Shown: positions 18,618 through 27,691 of the stretch, piece after piece | Numbering within the stretch: position 1 is the first letter of the stretch | How the letters are laid out: the number at the start of each line of letters is the position of its first letter | NCBI GenBank assembly: GCA_013824085.1 | Contig: PNNF01000008.1 | Location: 18,111-82,110 of the forward strand | DNA: 64,000 nt | Direction: 5' to 3' | Source: Chlorobiaceae bacterium | GTDB lineage: Bacteria > Bacteroidota > Ignavibacteria > Ignavibacteriales > Ignavibacteriaceae | Notes under the pieces: generated by a model | Told to the model about the DNA's origin: nothing | What the model saw: only the letters and a program-made list of their open reading frames with translations | The model's database searches: none | Position numbers and translations under genes: made by a program

Positions 18618-19157
18618 ATGATTAATATTTTGAATCTACTACAAAAAAAAAGCGTCTTAGTTTTTCTTCCACAAAAAAATTTTAATGAGGAAGAATACTT
18701 CACAATAAAACTTTTTCTTCAAAAACACACATATAATTTATTCATTGCATCTGATAGTCATACGTATTGTGTTGGTAATTGCGGTGCGAGAGTGAAGAAT
18801 GATATTTCAATTTTAAATGTGAATGAAAAAAATTTTTCTACGTTAATTATTATTGGCGGCGAAGGAGTGCGTAATTATTTCAATAGTGAAGTATTAAGAG
18901 CGATCATAAATAAATTTTATAAGAGTAAAAAATTAATTGCAGCAATTTGTTTGGCTCCTATTGTGCTTGCAAAATCGGGGATACTAAAAGAACATTCAGC
19001 AACGTGTTACAAAACTGACGAAGTGGAACTAAAAGCAAGTGGAGTTGAGTTTAAAGATCAAGAAGTTGTTATTTCAAAAAATATTATTACTGCATCTAAT
19101 CCTTTAGCAAGTGGATTATTTGCCGAAGCAATAATAGAATATTTAAAGAAAAATTAG
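18618..19157 (+). CDS. DJ-1/PfpI family protein
   Basis: A 179-residue protein of the DJ-1/PfpI superfamily (class I glutamine amidotransferase-like fold). The nucleophile cysteine is C111 in IAAICLAP, after the typical IIIGGEG strand-loop (77-83). Members include chaperones, glyoxalases/deglycases and proteases; the sequence alone does not separate these. It is followed after 8 bp by ispG, so they may share a transcript. Confidence 0.85.
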   Translation: MINILNLLQKKSVLVFLPQKNFNEEEYFTIKLFLQKHTYNLFIASDSHTYCVGNCGARVKNDISILNVNEKNFSTLIIIGGEGVRNYFNSEVLRAIINKFYKSKKLIAAICLAPIVLAKSGILKEHSATCYKTDEVELKASGVEFKDQEVVISKNIITASNPLASGLFAEAIIEYLKKN

Positions 19158-19165
19158 AAAATTTC

Positions 19166-21124
19166 ATGAATTTATCAGAACAAGTTTTTAACGTAAAAAA
19201 ATATTGTAATAGTTTAACCCTTTATTCACGCTACAAAACACGTGAAGTAAATATTGGTGACATTCCGCTGGGTGGAAATAATCCGATTAGAATTCAATCG
19301 ATGACAACAACTGATACGATGAACACGCTTGCAACTGTTGAGCAAACAATACGTATGGTTGATGCTGGCTGTGAGTATGTAAGAATAACTGCACCAAGTT
19401 TAAAGGAAGCACAAAATCTTGATGAGATAAAAAAAGAACTTCGTAAACGTGGTTACACAGTTCCGTTGATTGCTGATATACACTTCACTCCAAACGCTGC
19501 GGAGCTTGCTGCACGCATTGTAGAAAAGGTTAGAATCAATCCCGGCAATTATGCTGATCGCAAAAAATTTGAATTGCTCGAGTATTCTGATTTTGATTAC
19601 CAAGCCGAACTCGAAAGAATAAGAAAAAAATTTATTCCACTTGTTAAGATTTGTAAAGAGTATGGAACTGCAATGCGCATCGGAACAAATCACGGATCTT
19701 TGTCGGATAGAATTTTGAGTCGATATGGTGACACGCCGCTTGGAATGGTGGAGTCAGCTCTGGAGTTTTTAAGAATTGCAGAAGAGTTCGATTATAAAAA
19801 TATTGTCTTGTCGATGAAGGCAAGCAACACTCACGTTATGATTCAAGCTTACAGATTGCTCATCAATCAAATGGAAAAAGAGAAGATGAATTACCCGCTT
19901 CATCTCGGAGTAACAGAAGCAGGCGATGGCGAAGATGGACGAATTAAATCAGCTATGGGAATTGGAACTTTATTAGAAGATGGGATCGGCGATACTATCA
20001 GAGTTTCATTAACTGAAGACCCCGAGTTTGAAGCACCTGTTGCAATTTCAATTGTTAAAAGATATAACGATAGATCCCCACATTCTGAAATAAAAAAAAT
20101 TGATGAACAACCGAATAATCCTTTTGAATATAATCGCCGAGAAACTATTGAGTTAGTTGGAATTGGAACGGGAAATGTTCCAAGAGTAATTATTGATTTG
20201 AGCAAAAATAATATTCAAGAAGAATCTCAACTTGCTGAAATCGGTTATTTTTATAACGCTGAAACTGACAAATGGTTTATGAATGATCTGGCTCCAGACT
20301 TTATTTATGCGGGCATGAATGATGTCGGGTTCAATACTCCTTATGGATTAAGAGTAATTTATGATTTTGAAAAATGGAATTCTCTCTCCGAAAAAACTAG
20401 CAGTTATCCTTATTTTAATTCAATCGAAAAATACAAAACGAATTTGGTCAGCGCTGGCTTATTCAATTTCGTAAAAATAAATTTATCTGATTTAGAAAAT
20501 CAAAATTTAGAATTTCTAAAAAATGAAAAAACTGTAATCTTAATTTTAGAATCTTCTAACAAACATGGAATGGCTGAACAGCGAAGAGCTTTCTTTGAAT
20601 TATTAAAAGAAGACTTAAAACATCCGGTAATCATTAAACAACATTACATAGGAATTGATTTAGAAAATTTTCGTCTTTACTCATCGACTGATGTTGGTGC
20701 GTTATTGATTGAAGGATTTGGAGATGGTGTTTGGTTAAGTACTGAAAATCCAAAAATAGAAAATCGCGACGTGAACCGAATAGCATTTGGAATACTTCAG
20801 GCTGCTCGTGTCCGAATCTCAAAAACTGAATACATCGCTTGTCCTTCGTGTGGGCGGACATTGTTCGATTTGCAGGAGACGACAGATAAAATCAGGAAAC
20901 GAACTGAACATTTGAAGGGATTAAAAATTGCAATAATGGGATGTATCGTTAATGGTCCCGGCGAAATGGCTGACGCAGATTATGGGTACGTCGGTTCAGG
21001 AGTTGGAAAAATAACGCTTTATCGAGGAAAAAACATCGTTAAGAAGAATATTGAGTCCGAAAACGCAGTTGATGAATTGATCGATTTAATAAAAGAAGAT
21101 AATAATTGGAAAAATCCTCTCTGA
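19166..21124 (+). CDS. ispG: 4-hydroxy-3-methylbut-2-en-1-yl diphosphate synthase IspG (GcpE), long form
   Basis: Penultimate enzyme of the MEP isoprenoid pathway. At 652 residues it is the long type with an inserted middle domain, known from Chlorobi, Bacteroidota, Chlamydiae and plants (the E. coli enzyme is about 370). The TIM-barrel part starts YKTREVNIGDIPLGG and includes IQSMTTTDT and RINPGN; the [4Fe-4S] half has CPSCGRTLFDL and GCIVNGPGEMADADYGYVG, giving the three cluster cysteines and the glutamate ligand. The middle (about 300-540) is the insertion. The start at 19166 lies 8 bp after the DJ-1 gene; the ATG is weakly preceded by GAAAA only. Confidence 0.96.
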   Translation: MNLSEQVFNVKKYCNSLTLYSRYKTREVNIGDIPLGGNNPIRIQSMTTTDTMNTLATVEQTIRMVDAGCEYVRITAPSLKEAQNLDEIKKELRKRGYTVPLIADIHFTPNAAELAARIVEKVRINPGNYADRKKFELLEYSDFDYQAELERIRKKFIPLVKICKEYGTAMRIGTNHGSLSDRILSRYGDTPLGMVESALEFLRIAEEFDYKNIVLSMKASNTHVMIQAYRLLINQMEKEKMNYPLHLGVTEAGDGEDGRIKSAMGIGTLLEDGIGDTIRVSLTEDPEFEAPVAISIVKRYNDRSPHSEIKKIDEQPNNPFEYNRRETIELVGIGTGNVPRVIIDLSKNNIQEESQLAEIGYFYNAETDKWFMNDLAPDFIYAGMNDVGFNTPYGLRVIYDFEKWNSLSEKTSSYPYFNSIEKYKTNLVSAGLFNFVKINLSDLENQNLEFLKNEKTVILILESSNKHGMAEQRRAFFELLKEDLKHPVIIKQHYIGIDLENFRLYSSTDVGALLIEGFGDGVWLSTENPKIENRDVNRIAFGILQAARVRISKTEYIACPSCGRTLFDLQETTDKIRKRTEHLKGLKIAIMGCIVNGPGEMADADYGYVGSGVGKITLYRGKNIVKKNIESENAVDELIDLIKEDNNWKNPL

Positions 21125-21243
21125 TTTTTTTGATTTTTTTGAAAAAGTGAGTAAATTGAAATCATAATATGAATGTTTTAAAGAGAAATAGGTTATCACA
21201 CAAACGCGCAATAATCATCTATAAGATTACGGTTTAAAAATCT

Positions 21244-21278
21244 AAATGCACTTCCTAACGGAGTGCATTTTTTTTTAT
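21244..21278 (+). terminator. Rho-independent terminator abutting the NIF3 start
   Basis: A 9-bp perfect stem (AAATGCACT/AGTGCATTT) with a 9-base loop, then a run of T. It should end ispG transcription. The run ends only one or two bases before the ATG at 21280, so either the NIF3 transcript begins inside this hairpin or the hairpin attenuates read-through. Confidence 0.85.
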
Positions 21279-21279
21279 T

Positions 21280-22395
21280 ATGAAGTGTTACGAATTAGTT
21301 AAACATATTGAAAAATGGGCTCCAAAAGGAGTTGCTTGGCAAAAAGACAACGTCGGTTTGCAAGTAGGTTCATTGAATAATGAATTGAAGAAGATAGTTT
21401 TAGCTTTGGAATTAACTACCAAAGTTTTGGACGAAGCTATTTTGAATGACGCAAATTTTATTTTCACACATCATCCATTTATTTTTACCCCAATAAAAAA
21501 ATTAAATTTTGACGATGATGACAATTCTATTCTGATCCAAAAATTAATCAAACACGATATCACTCTATACTCTGCTCACACTAATTTAGATTTTGCAAAT
21601 AACGGTGTAAGCTTCTCTCTTGCTAACCAACTTGGCTTAACGAATATTAAATTCTTATCAAACCTAAAATCAACTAAAAAGAAAATTGTAGTCTTTGTTC
21701 CAAAAAATAATTTTGATGAAGTATCGGAAGCACTTTATTCATCAGGCGCGGGAATAATTGGGAACTATTCTAAGTGTAGTTTTTCGCTCGAAGGAGAAGG
21801 AACATTTTTAGGAGATGAAAAAACAAATCCATCAGTCGGAACAAAAGAAAAATTTGAATCAGTTGAAGAAATTCGACTTGAAGTAATTGTTGATGAATGG
21901 AATTTAGGAAAAGCAATTTCTGAAATGATAAAAGCTCATCCTTACGAAGAGCCCGCATTCGATGTCTATTCAATCGAAAATGAAAATACAAATTTTGGAA
22001 TAGGAACTATTGGCGACCTTCCCCACAAAATGAAACAAGACGAATTTTTTATTTATCTCAAAGAAAAATTGAACTTAAATAATTTTCGTTATTGCGATGG
22101 CAAATCTGAGTTGATTAGTCGCGTTGCTTTGTGTGGTGGCTCTGGAAGTGAGTTGCTCTCAACCGCTATGAATAAAGAGGCGGACGTGTTTGTAACGGGT
22201 GACATAAAATATCATGCTTTTCATGAAGCGTGGAATAAAATAATACTTATTGATGCAGGACATTTTGAAACTGAAATTTTTGTTCTTGATGAGATGAAAA
22301 AATTTATCGAAAATATTCTTACTGCAAATAAGAGTGAATCAAAAATTTGTATCGTAGAAAAGAGAACAAACCCAGTAAAATTTTTTAAAAAATAA
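21280..22395 (+). CDS. NIF3-like dinuclear metal-binding protein (YqfO type)
   Basis: A 371-residue member of the NIF3/DUF34 family, sometimes annotated as GTP cyclohydrolase I type 2. Metal ligands are visible in FTHHPFIF, SAHTNLD and DAGHFETE. The family domain is split by a YqfO/CutA-like middle domain (about 130-235), which gives the long form. The biochemical role is unsettled; a metal-dependent hydrolase or metallochaperone has been proposed for the family. A strong terminator sits directly before its ATG, so no normal ribosome binding site is present. The zinc-ribbon protein follows after 15 bp, a gene pair that is widely conserved. Confidence 0.9.
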   Translation: MKCYELVKHIEKWAPKGVAWQKDNVGLQVGSLNNELKKIVLALELTTKVLDEAILNDANFIFTHHPFIFTPIKKLNFDDDDNSILIQKLIKHDITLYSAHTNLDFANNGVSFSLANQLGLTNIKFLSNLKSTKKKIVVFVPKNNFDEVSEALYSSGAGIIGNYSKCSFSLEGEGTFLGDEKTNPSVGTKEKFESVEEIRLEVIVDEWNLGKAISEMIKAHPYEEPAFDVYSIENENTNFGIGTIGDLPHKMKQDEFFIYLKEKLNLNNFRYCDGKSELISRVALCGGSGSELLSTAMNKEADVFVTGDIKYHAFHEAWNKIILIDAGHFETEIFVLDEMKKFIENILTANKSESKICIVEKRTNPVKFFKK

Positions 22396-22410
22396 AAGGA
22401 GTAAATTGAA

Positions 22411-23139
22411 TTGATTGAAAGACTGAAAACTCTTTACCAATTGCAATTGATTGATGATCAATTAGACCAGCTTGAGGAATTGCGCGGAGATCTTCCCGTT
22501 AATGTAAAAATTCTTGAAGAAAAGATCGATCACCTTGAGAAAACAATTAGTGAAAAGAAAAAGGAACAAAAGGAATCACTTGAAAAAGTAAAAACGAACG
22601 AAAAAGAAATTGAACGTTTCAAGGAGAATCAAAAAAAATTTAAGTCCCAATTATTTCAAGTCCGGAATAATAAAGAGTACGATGCCTTGACTAAAGAGAT
22701 AGATCATATCGATGATACGATTAAAAAACTTACGATGGAAGAAGATTCAGTTGAAGAATCAAGCAAAAAACTTTCTGCTGATATAGAAGAGTTAGTTCCA
22801 ATATTAGATGATCTAAAAGAGGAATTAAAAGAGCGTCAATCAGAATTGAAACAGATAATAAAAGCAAATGAAAAAGAAGAATTAAAGCTCCGCGAGGAAC
22901 GCTCAAAAATTGAATCAAAAGTAAAAAAAACTGATGTCTCAATTTATTTGCGTATTCGAAAAGCAAAAAGAGGAAAAGGCGTTGCTTCAATAAAAAGAGG
23001 AGCTTGCTCGGGTTGTTCTAATGTTGTGCCTGCACAAAGACAACTTGAAATTAGACGCAACAACAAGATGTTCACTTGTGAATATTGCGGAAGAATTTTA
23101 ATCTCTGCTGAAATTGCTGAAGACGTAGAAAAAAATTAA
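22411..23139 (+). CDS. Coiled-coil protein with C4 zinc ribbon (CT398-like)
   Basis: A 242-residue protein: residues about 10-185 form a long charged coiled coil, and the C-terminus is a C4 zinc ribbon (CSGCSNVVP...CEYCGR). This is the zf-RING_7/CT398 architecture, often found next to NIF3 as here. The start is a TTG at 22411, chosen because a strong GGAG site lies 9 bases upstream and an earlier TTG is followed at once by a stop. Probable role in RNA or protein handling; not established. Confidence 0.88.
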   Translation: MIERLKTLYQLQLIDDQLDQLEELRGDLPVNVKILEEKIDHLEKTISEKKKEQKESLEKVKTNEKEIERFKENQKKFKSQLFQVRNNKEYDALTKEIDHIDDTIKKLTMEEDSVEESSKKLSADIEELVPILDDLKEELKERQSELKQIIKANEKEELKLREERSKIESKVKKTDVSIYLRIRKAKRGKGVASIKRGACSGCSNVVPAQRQLEIRRNNKMFTCEYCGRILISAEIAEDVEKN

Positions 23140-23146
23140 TCAAAAG

Positions 23147-23184
23147 CTCTTATCATAATAAAAAATGGTAAGAGTTTTTTCTTT
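23147..23184 (+). terminator. Rho-independent terminator after the zinc-ribbon gene
   Basis: A 10-bp stem (CTCTTATCAT with ATGGTAAGAG, one G-T pair) followed by TTTTTTCTTTT. It separates the NIF3 cluster from the RNase P RNA gene. Confidence 0.8.
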
Positions 23185-23263
23185 TACTAACCTTTGCTCG
23201 AAAAATTTATTATATTCCAATCAAGTAAATAAATTTTTATAACAAGTTTCATTAATTAAGAAA

Positions 23264-23689
23264 AATAACTGGTAAAGTTGCGCAATTGCTATTTGGTGAA
23301 TTCCAGATAGAGGAAAGTCCGAACTCCTTAGAGCGTGATGCCGGGTAACACCCGGGTGTTGTAGATGAAAATCTATAATAACTGAAAGTGCCACAGAAAA
23401 TATACAACCTCGGATTTATTCGGGGAAATGGTGAAATGGCAGGGTAAGAGCCTACCGCATCGAGAGTAATCTCGGTGGTCTTTTAATAAGATCCCTTTGG
23501 GACAAGGCAAACCACATCAGGAGCAAGGTTAAATAGGAAAATCTTCCGTAAAGGACGCAGTTGCTCGCTGCGATTGGTTTTCGGGTAAACCGCTAAAGTT
23601 CAAAAGTAATTTTGAATTTAGAGAAATAATTGCACTCGTTTTTCGAGCAACAAAATTCGGCTTATAGACTTCACCAGTTAATTTTCTTC
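23264..23689 (+). ncRNA. rnpB: RNase P RNA, bacterial type A
   Basis: The catalytic RNA that matures the 5' end of tRNAs. The universally conserved core is present: GAGGAAAGTCCGAACTCC near 23310-23330, GAAAGTGCCACAGAAA near 23384, GGTAAGAGCCTACCGC and the 3' core TTCGGCTTATAG near 23656-23667. The ends pair with each other (AACTGGT at 23267 with ACCAGTT at 23673), forming P1 and setting the limits to within a few bases. Length (about 425) is typical. recJ starts only about 12 bases after its 3' end. A promoter in 23185-23263 is expected but I could not fix one. Confidence 0.97.
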
Positions 23690-23700
23690 TACCAAATATT

Positions 23701-25422
23701 ATGCAAGCTAAAAAACTGAATGTGAATTGGAAAATTAAAGAAGTCGCTGATGAGACCGAAATTAATTTTCTTGCTGAGTCTTTGAGCATTTCCCACGTCC
23801 TCGCTAAACTTCTTGTTTTTCGTAACATCAAAAATTTCGATCAAGCAAAATCTTTCTTTCGTACTTCACTCGATAATCTCCACGATCCTTTTTTAATGGA
23901 GGATATGGAAAAAGCAACTACACGAGTAATTGAAGCTTTGACCAATAACGAGAGAATTTTAATTTATGGTGATTATGATGTAGATGGAACTTGCGCCACT
24001 GCACTTCTTTACATGTTTCTGAAAGAACTTAATGCCGATGTTGATTATTATATTCCGCACCGAATAAAGGAAGGATATGGATTAACAAAGGTTGGAGTTG
24101 ATTATGCAAAAGAAAATAATTTTCACTTAATAATTTCTGTTGACTGCGGAGTGACCGCAAGAGACGAAGCAGATTATGCAAATGAACTTGGTATCGATTT
24201 AATTATCTGCGATCATCACAAACCAAAAGAAATTCTTCCCGCTGCTTTTGCTCTGCTCGACCCGCTAAAACCTAATTGCAATTATCCTTTTAAGTATTTG
24301 TCGGGAGCGGGAGTTGCATTTAAACTTGCGCAGGGCATTTGTAAAACAATTGGAAAAAATGATTTGCTCTTTCAGTATTTGGATTTGGTTGCATTGGCTG
24401 GAGCTGCAGATATTGTTCCACTGATAGATGAGAATAGAACACTTGTAAAAGCTGGCTTGGATCTAATGAATTCTTCTCCTCGAGCAGGAATAAAAGCTCT
24501 GATAAAATCTGCAAGAGTTGAGTTGGGAAATTTATCGAGTGGACAAATCGTCTTCACTTTGGCTCCTCGAATAAATGCTGTTGGTAGATTGAGTGACGCA
24601 AAAATTGCAGTGAAGTTATTAATTTCAAAAGATGAAAATGAATCGTTGGAATTAGCCAAACAACTTGAAACTGAAAATATTGAACGCAGAAAAATTGATG
24701 AAGGAACTCTTAACAAAGCTATCGATCTTGTTGAAACATCCCGACTTTTTGAATGCGAAGCTATAATTTTGCACGAAGAAGATTGGCACCCGGGTGTTAT
24801 TGGTATTGTTGCTTCTCGCTTAGTTGAAAGATATTACAAACCGACAATTATGTTAACCACTATTGATGGCGTTGCTAAAGGCTCTGCAAGAAGTATTTCC
24901 AATTTTAATATTTATGATGCATTAAGAGAGTGTCAAGATTTGCTCCTACATTTTGGTGGACATGAAGCAGCTGCAGGAGTAGCAGTGGAGATAAAAAATT
25001 TAGAAGAATTTAAAACTAAATTTAATGAAGTTGTAAAGAGCAGATTGCTTGACAAAGATAAATTATACGAAATTATAATCGACTCCAAAATTAGGTTGAC
25101 AGAAATTGATGCAAAGTTTATAAGAATCATGGATCAGTTCTCCCCTTTTGGCCCGGGAAATTTAAGACCAACATTTCTTGCAGAAAATGTAACAGCTTCT
25201 TCATATCGCATCGTGGGGAATAATCATTTGTTGATGTTATTAAGGCAAGAAGATTCAAACAAAAATTTTGATGCAATTGGATTTGACTTAGGTAGATTTG
25301 CAAAGAGTTTAAATGGAAATAAAACAACTTTTGATGTAGTATTTTCAATTGATAAAATGAGTAGAGAAGGAAAAGTTTTTCCGCAACTCAGAATAAAAGA
25401 TATAAAAATACATCCCAATTAA
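23701..25422 (+). CDS. recJ: Single-stranded-DNA-specific 5'-3' exonuclease RecJ
   Basis: Degrades single-stranded DNA during recombination and mismatch repair. The 573-residue protein has the DHH motifs YGDYDVDGT, VDCGV and CDHHKP, the DHHA1 region with LHEEDWHPGVIGIVASRL and FGGHEAAAGV, and a C-terminal OB fold. The ATG follows the 3' end of RNase P RNA almost directly, so no independent promoter fits unless it lies inside rnpB. ruvC starts 13 bp downstream, and ruvA follows, giving a recombination cluster. Confidence 0.97.
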   Translation: MQAKKLNVNWKIKEVADETEINFLAESLSISHVLAKLLVFRNIKNFDQAKSFFRTSLDNLHDPFLMEDMEKATTRVIEALTNNERILIYGDYDVDGTCATALLYMFLKELNADVDYYIPHRIKEGYGLTKVGVDYAKENNFHLIISVDCGVTARDEADYANELGIDLIICDHHKPKEILPAAFALLDPLKPNCNYPFKYLSGAGVAFKLAQGICKTIGKNDLLFQYLDLVALAGAADIVPLIDENRTLVKAGLDLMNSSPRAGIKALIKSARVELGNLSSGQIVFTLAPRINAVGRLSDAKIAVKLLISKDENESLELAKQLETENIERRKIDEGTLNKAIDLVETSRLFECEAIILHEEDWHPGVIGIVASRLVERYYKPTIMLTTIDGVAKGSARSISNFNIYDALRECQDLLLHFGGHEAAAGVAVEIKNLEEFKTKFNEVVKSRLLDKDKLYEIIIDSKIRLTEIDAKFIRIMDQFSPFGPGNLRPTFLAENVTASSYRIVGNNHLLMLLRQEDSNKNFDAIGFDLGRFAKSLNGNKTTFDVVFSIDKMSREGKVFPQLRIKDIKIHPN

Positions 25423-25435
25423 GAATTGAAAAATT

Positions 25436-25972
25436 ATGATAATACTTGGTATTGACCCCGGAACAATAAAAACTGGATATGGAATTATTAAGTATGAAAA
25501 TGATTTTTTAACTTCAATAAACTTTGGGACAATCAGCATTCCCTCCAAAAAAAATATTCCTCAAAAACTTGAAATCATTTATGACAATATTAGTGCTTTG
25601 ATTAAAAAATATCGCCCTGACCAATATGCAATTGAAACTGCATTTTACGGAAAAAATGTTCAATCGACTTTAAAGATTGGCTATGCGCGGGGCGTGTCAA
25701 TATTGGCTGCAGTCCACAATGGTCTGGAAGTGAATGAATATTCTCCACGAGAAATTAAAAAATCCGTAGTTGGAAGTGGGGCTGCATCTAAAGAGCAAGT
25801 AAATTTTATGATAAAGACTCTTCTTAACTTAAAGAAAGAAAAAATTAAACTTGATGAAAGTGATGCGCTTGCAGTTGCAATTTGTCATTGCTTCAAAGCT
25901 AAAGTTCCATTAAGAAAAGCAAAGTCTTGGAAATCATTTATCGAAATGTTTCCCGAAAAAGTAATTAATTAA
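25436..25972 (+). CDS. ruvC: Crossover junction endodeoxyribonuclease RuvC
   Basis: Resolves Holliday junctions. A 178-residue protein with the four catalytic acids D7 (GIDPGT), E67 (AIETAF), D140 and D143 (LDESDALAVAICH). Normal length. It is followed by ruvA after 15 bp; ruvB is not in the window. Confidence 0.97.
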   Translation: MIILGIDPGTIKTGYGIIKYENDFLTSINFGTISIPSKKNIPQKLEIIYDNISALIKKYRPDQYAIETAFYGKNVQSTLKIGYARGVSILAAVHNGLEVNEYSPREIKKSVVGSGAASKEQVNFMIKTLLNLKKEKIKLDESDALAVAICHCFKAKVPLRKAKSWKSFIEMFPEKVIN

Positions 25973-25987
25973 ATTATTGGAAATATT

Positions 25988-26572
25988 ATGATTGGATACT
26001 TAAAAGGAAAAATAATTTCTTCCAAACCAACACAGCTAATTATTGATGTGCTTGGAGTTGGATATTTGGTTCAGATTTCAATTAGCACATTTGAAAAAAT
26101 TTCTCAGTTAAATGAAGTCTCACTTTTTATTTACACGAGTGTAAAGGAAGATTCAATTACACTTTTTGGTTTCTATGAAGAATCTGAAAAAGAGATGTTT
26201 AAACTTTTAATTTCTGTGAATGGAATTGGACCAAAATCTGCGCAATCAATTTTATCAGGCATTACAGTTGATAGTTTGAAAGATGCAATTGAGACGGGAA
26301 ACATAAATAGGATTGTTGCTATTCCGGGAATTGGCAGAAAAACTGCTGAGCGTTTGATAATTGAGTTGAGGGGAAAAGTTGATGAGATAATTTCTGGCTC
26401 TGAAACTAACACTGAAGTAAGTTCAAGAACAGAAGCAATATCAGCATTAACTACACTGGGTTACAATATTAAAATTGCAGAAAAAATTATTAAAGAAGTT
26501 TTGGCTGGTAACCCAAATTTAGGTTTGGAGGATTTAATTAGACAGTCACTGATGAGCTTGAATAAATCTTGA
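25988..26572 (+). CDS. ruvA: Holliday junction branch migration protein RuvA
   Basis: Tetrameric Holliday-junction-binding partner of RuvB. A 194-residue protein: N-terminal OB fold (MIGYLKGKIISSKPTQLIIDVLGVGY), two helix-hairpin-helix motifs (LISVNGIGPKSAQSIL, IVAIPGIGRKTAERLIIEL) and the C-terminal RuvB-binding domain (SALTTLGYN). Last gene of the recJ-ruvC-ruvA run; the 238 bp after it hold no recognisable gene. Confidence 0.97.
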   Translation: MIGYLKGKIISSKPTQLIIDVLGVGYLVQISISTFEKISQLNEVSLFIYTSVKEDSITLFGFYEESEKEMFKLLISVNGIGPKSAQSILSGITVDSLKDAIETGNINRIVAIPGIGRKTAERLIIELRGKVDEIISGSETNTEVSSRTEAISALTTLGYNIKIAEKIIKEVLAGNPNLGLEDLIRQSLMSLNKS

Positions 26573-26810
26573 AGCGATAATTACTTTTTAAATTTGTTTT
26601 TCGGAATAGGCAACAAAGGCGCTATCTGTAATTGTGTTAATCTGATATGAAATCAGTGTTAATTAGTGGAAAAGAAAAAAGTCAAACGTCGAATAACACA
26701 TAATTTTTAAAATCCAAAAATTATCAATCTTTTATCCTCTTATTTGCTGGAACTTTAGTACAAATGGTACAATTTATCCGTTAGAAATTGAACAGAATTT
26801 TGATCTTAAT

Positions 26811-27467
26811 TTACTCAACGGTAACTTCTAATCGCCCAATATTATCAATGCTTCCGACGAGCTTGTCGCCTCTTACGACTTTGCCAACGCCCTTTGGAGT
26901 TCCAGTAAAAATTAAATCTCCTTCTTCAAGAGTCATAAAAGTTGAGAGATACTCAACAATTTCTGCGGGCTTAAACATCATTAAATTCAATTTTTCATCT
27001 TGTTTTATCACATCGTTTACTTTAAGAGAAATTTTTTCTTCAAGTGTAATCTGATAATCTTCTTTTGAAATAAATTCAGAAACAACCGCAGACGTATCAA
27101 AACATTTTGCAATTGTCCAAGGATGTCCTTTCGATTTGAGTTTATCTTGCAGATCGCGAAGCGTCATATCAAGTCCGACAGCGTAACCAATAATTGATTC
27201 TTCAGCTTCTTGTAGTGAAGCATTTTTTATTCTGTTCCCTATCAATAAAACTAACTCAATTTCATGATGCATATTCTCTGAGAAAGTTGGATGTAATATT
27301 TTCTCTCCTGAAAAAATTAATGCTGAAGAAGGTTTTAGGAAAATTACCGGCTTTTCTGAAATTTCATTTCCAAGTTCTTTAATGTGTTCCAGATAATTTC
27401 TACCGATACATACTATTTTACCTATGGTAAATTCTTTGTTACAATTTTTTAATTTTATTTTTTTCAC
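26811..27467 (-). CDS. Fumarylacetoacetate hydrolase family protein
   Basis: A 218-residue FAH-domain enzyme. Metal-binding motifs HHEIELVLLIG and GYAVGLDMTLRDLQ, and the end MTLEEGDLIFTGTPKGVG, are typical of the single-domain FAHD1-like group (acylpyruvase or oxaloacetate decarboxylase). The exact substrate cannot be told. No aromatic degradation genes are nearby, which favours a housekeeping acylpyruvate role. Divergent from the M16 genes with 224 bp between. Confidence 0.9.
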   Translation of the reverse strand: MKKIKLKNCNKEFTIGKIVCIGRNYLEHIKELGNEISEKPVIFLKPSSALIFSGEKILHPTFSENMHHEIELVLLIGNRIKNASLQEAEESIIGYAVGLDMTLRDLQDKLKSKGHPWTIAKCFDTSAVVSEFISKEDYQITLEEKISLKVNDVIKQDEKLNLMMFKPAEIVEYLSTFMTLEEGDLIFTGTPKGVGKVVRGDKLVGSIDNIGRLEVTVE

Positions 27468-27691
27468 AATTCCTCAATAATTAATGTTGTAAATCCTATT
27501 CTGAAATTATTTTCTCCTTTATAATTTAATTTCCAAGCAAAGCTAAGTTGAATTGGAATTAAAGGATGACCAATAAAAATTTTCTTAAATGATAAGCGGT
27601 AAAATAATTTTTTTATTTAACGAATACTTAATATTAAATAATTATTTTTGAGAAGAAAAACGATTTAATAATTAAAATTTAAGGACTTAGC

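Noticed and set aside
26573..26810. A small gene or RNA between ruvA and the FAH gene
   Set aside because: No start with a ribosome binding site, no coding pattern and no stable fold were seen; some short direct similarities (ATCTGATATGAAATCAG) look like chance.
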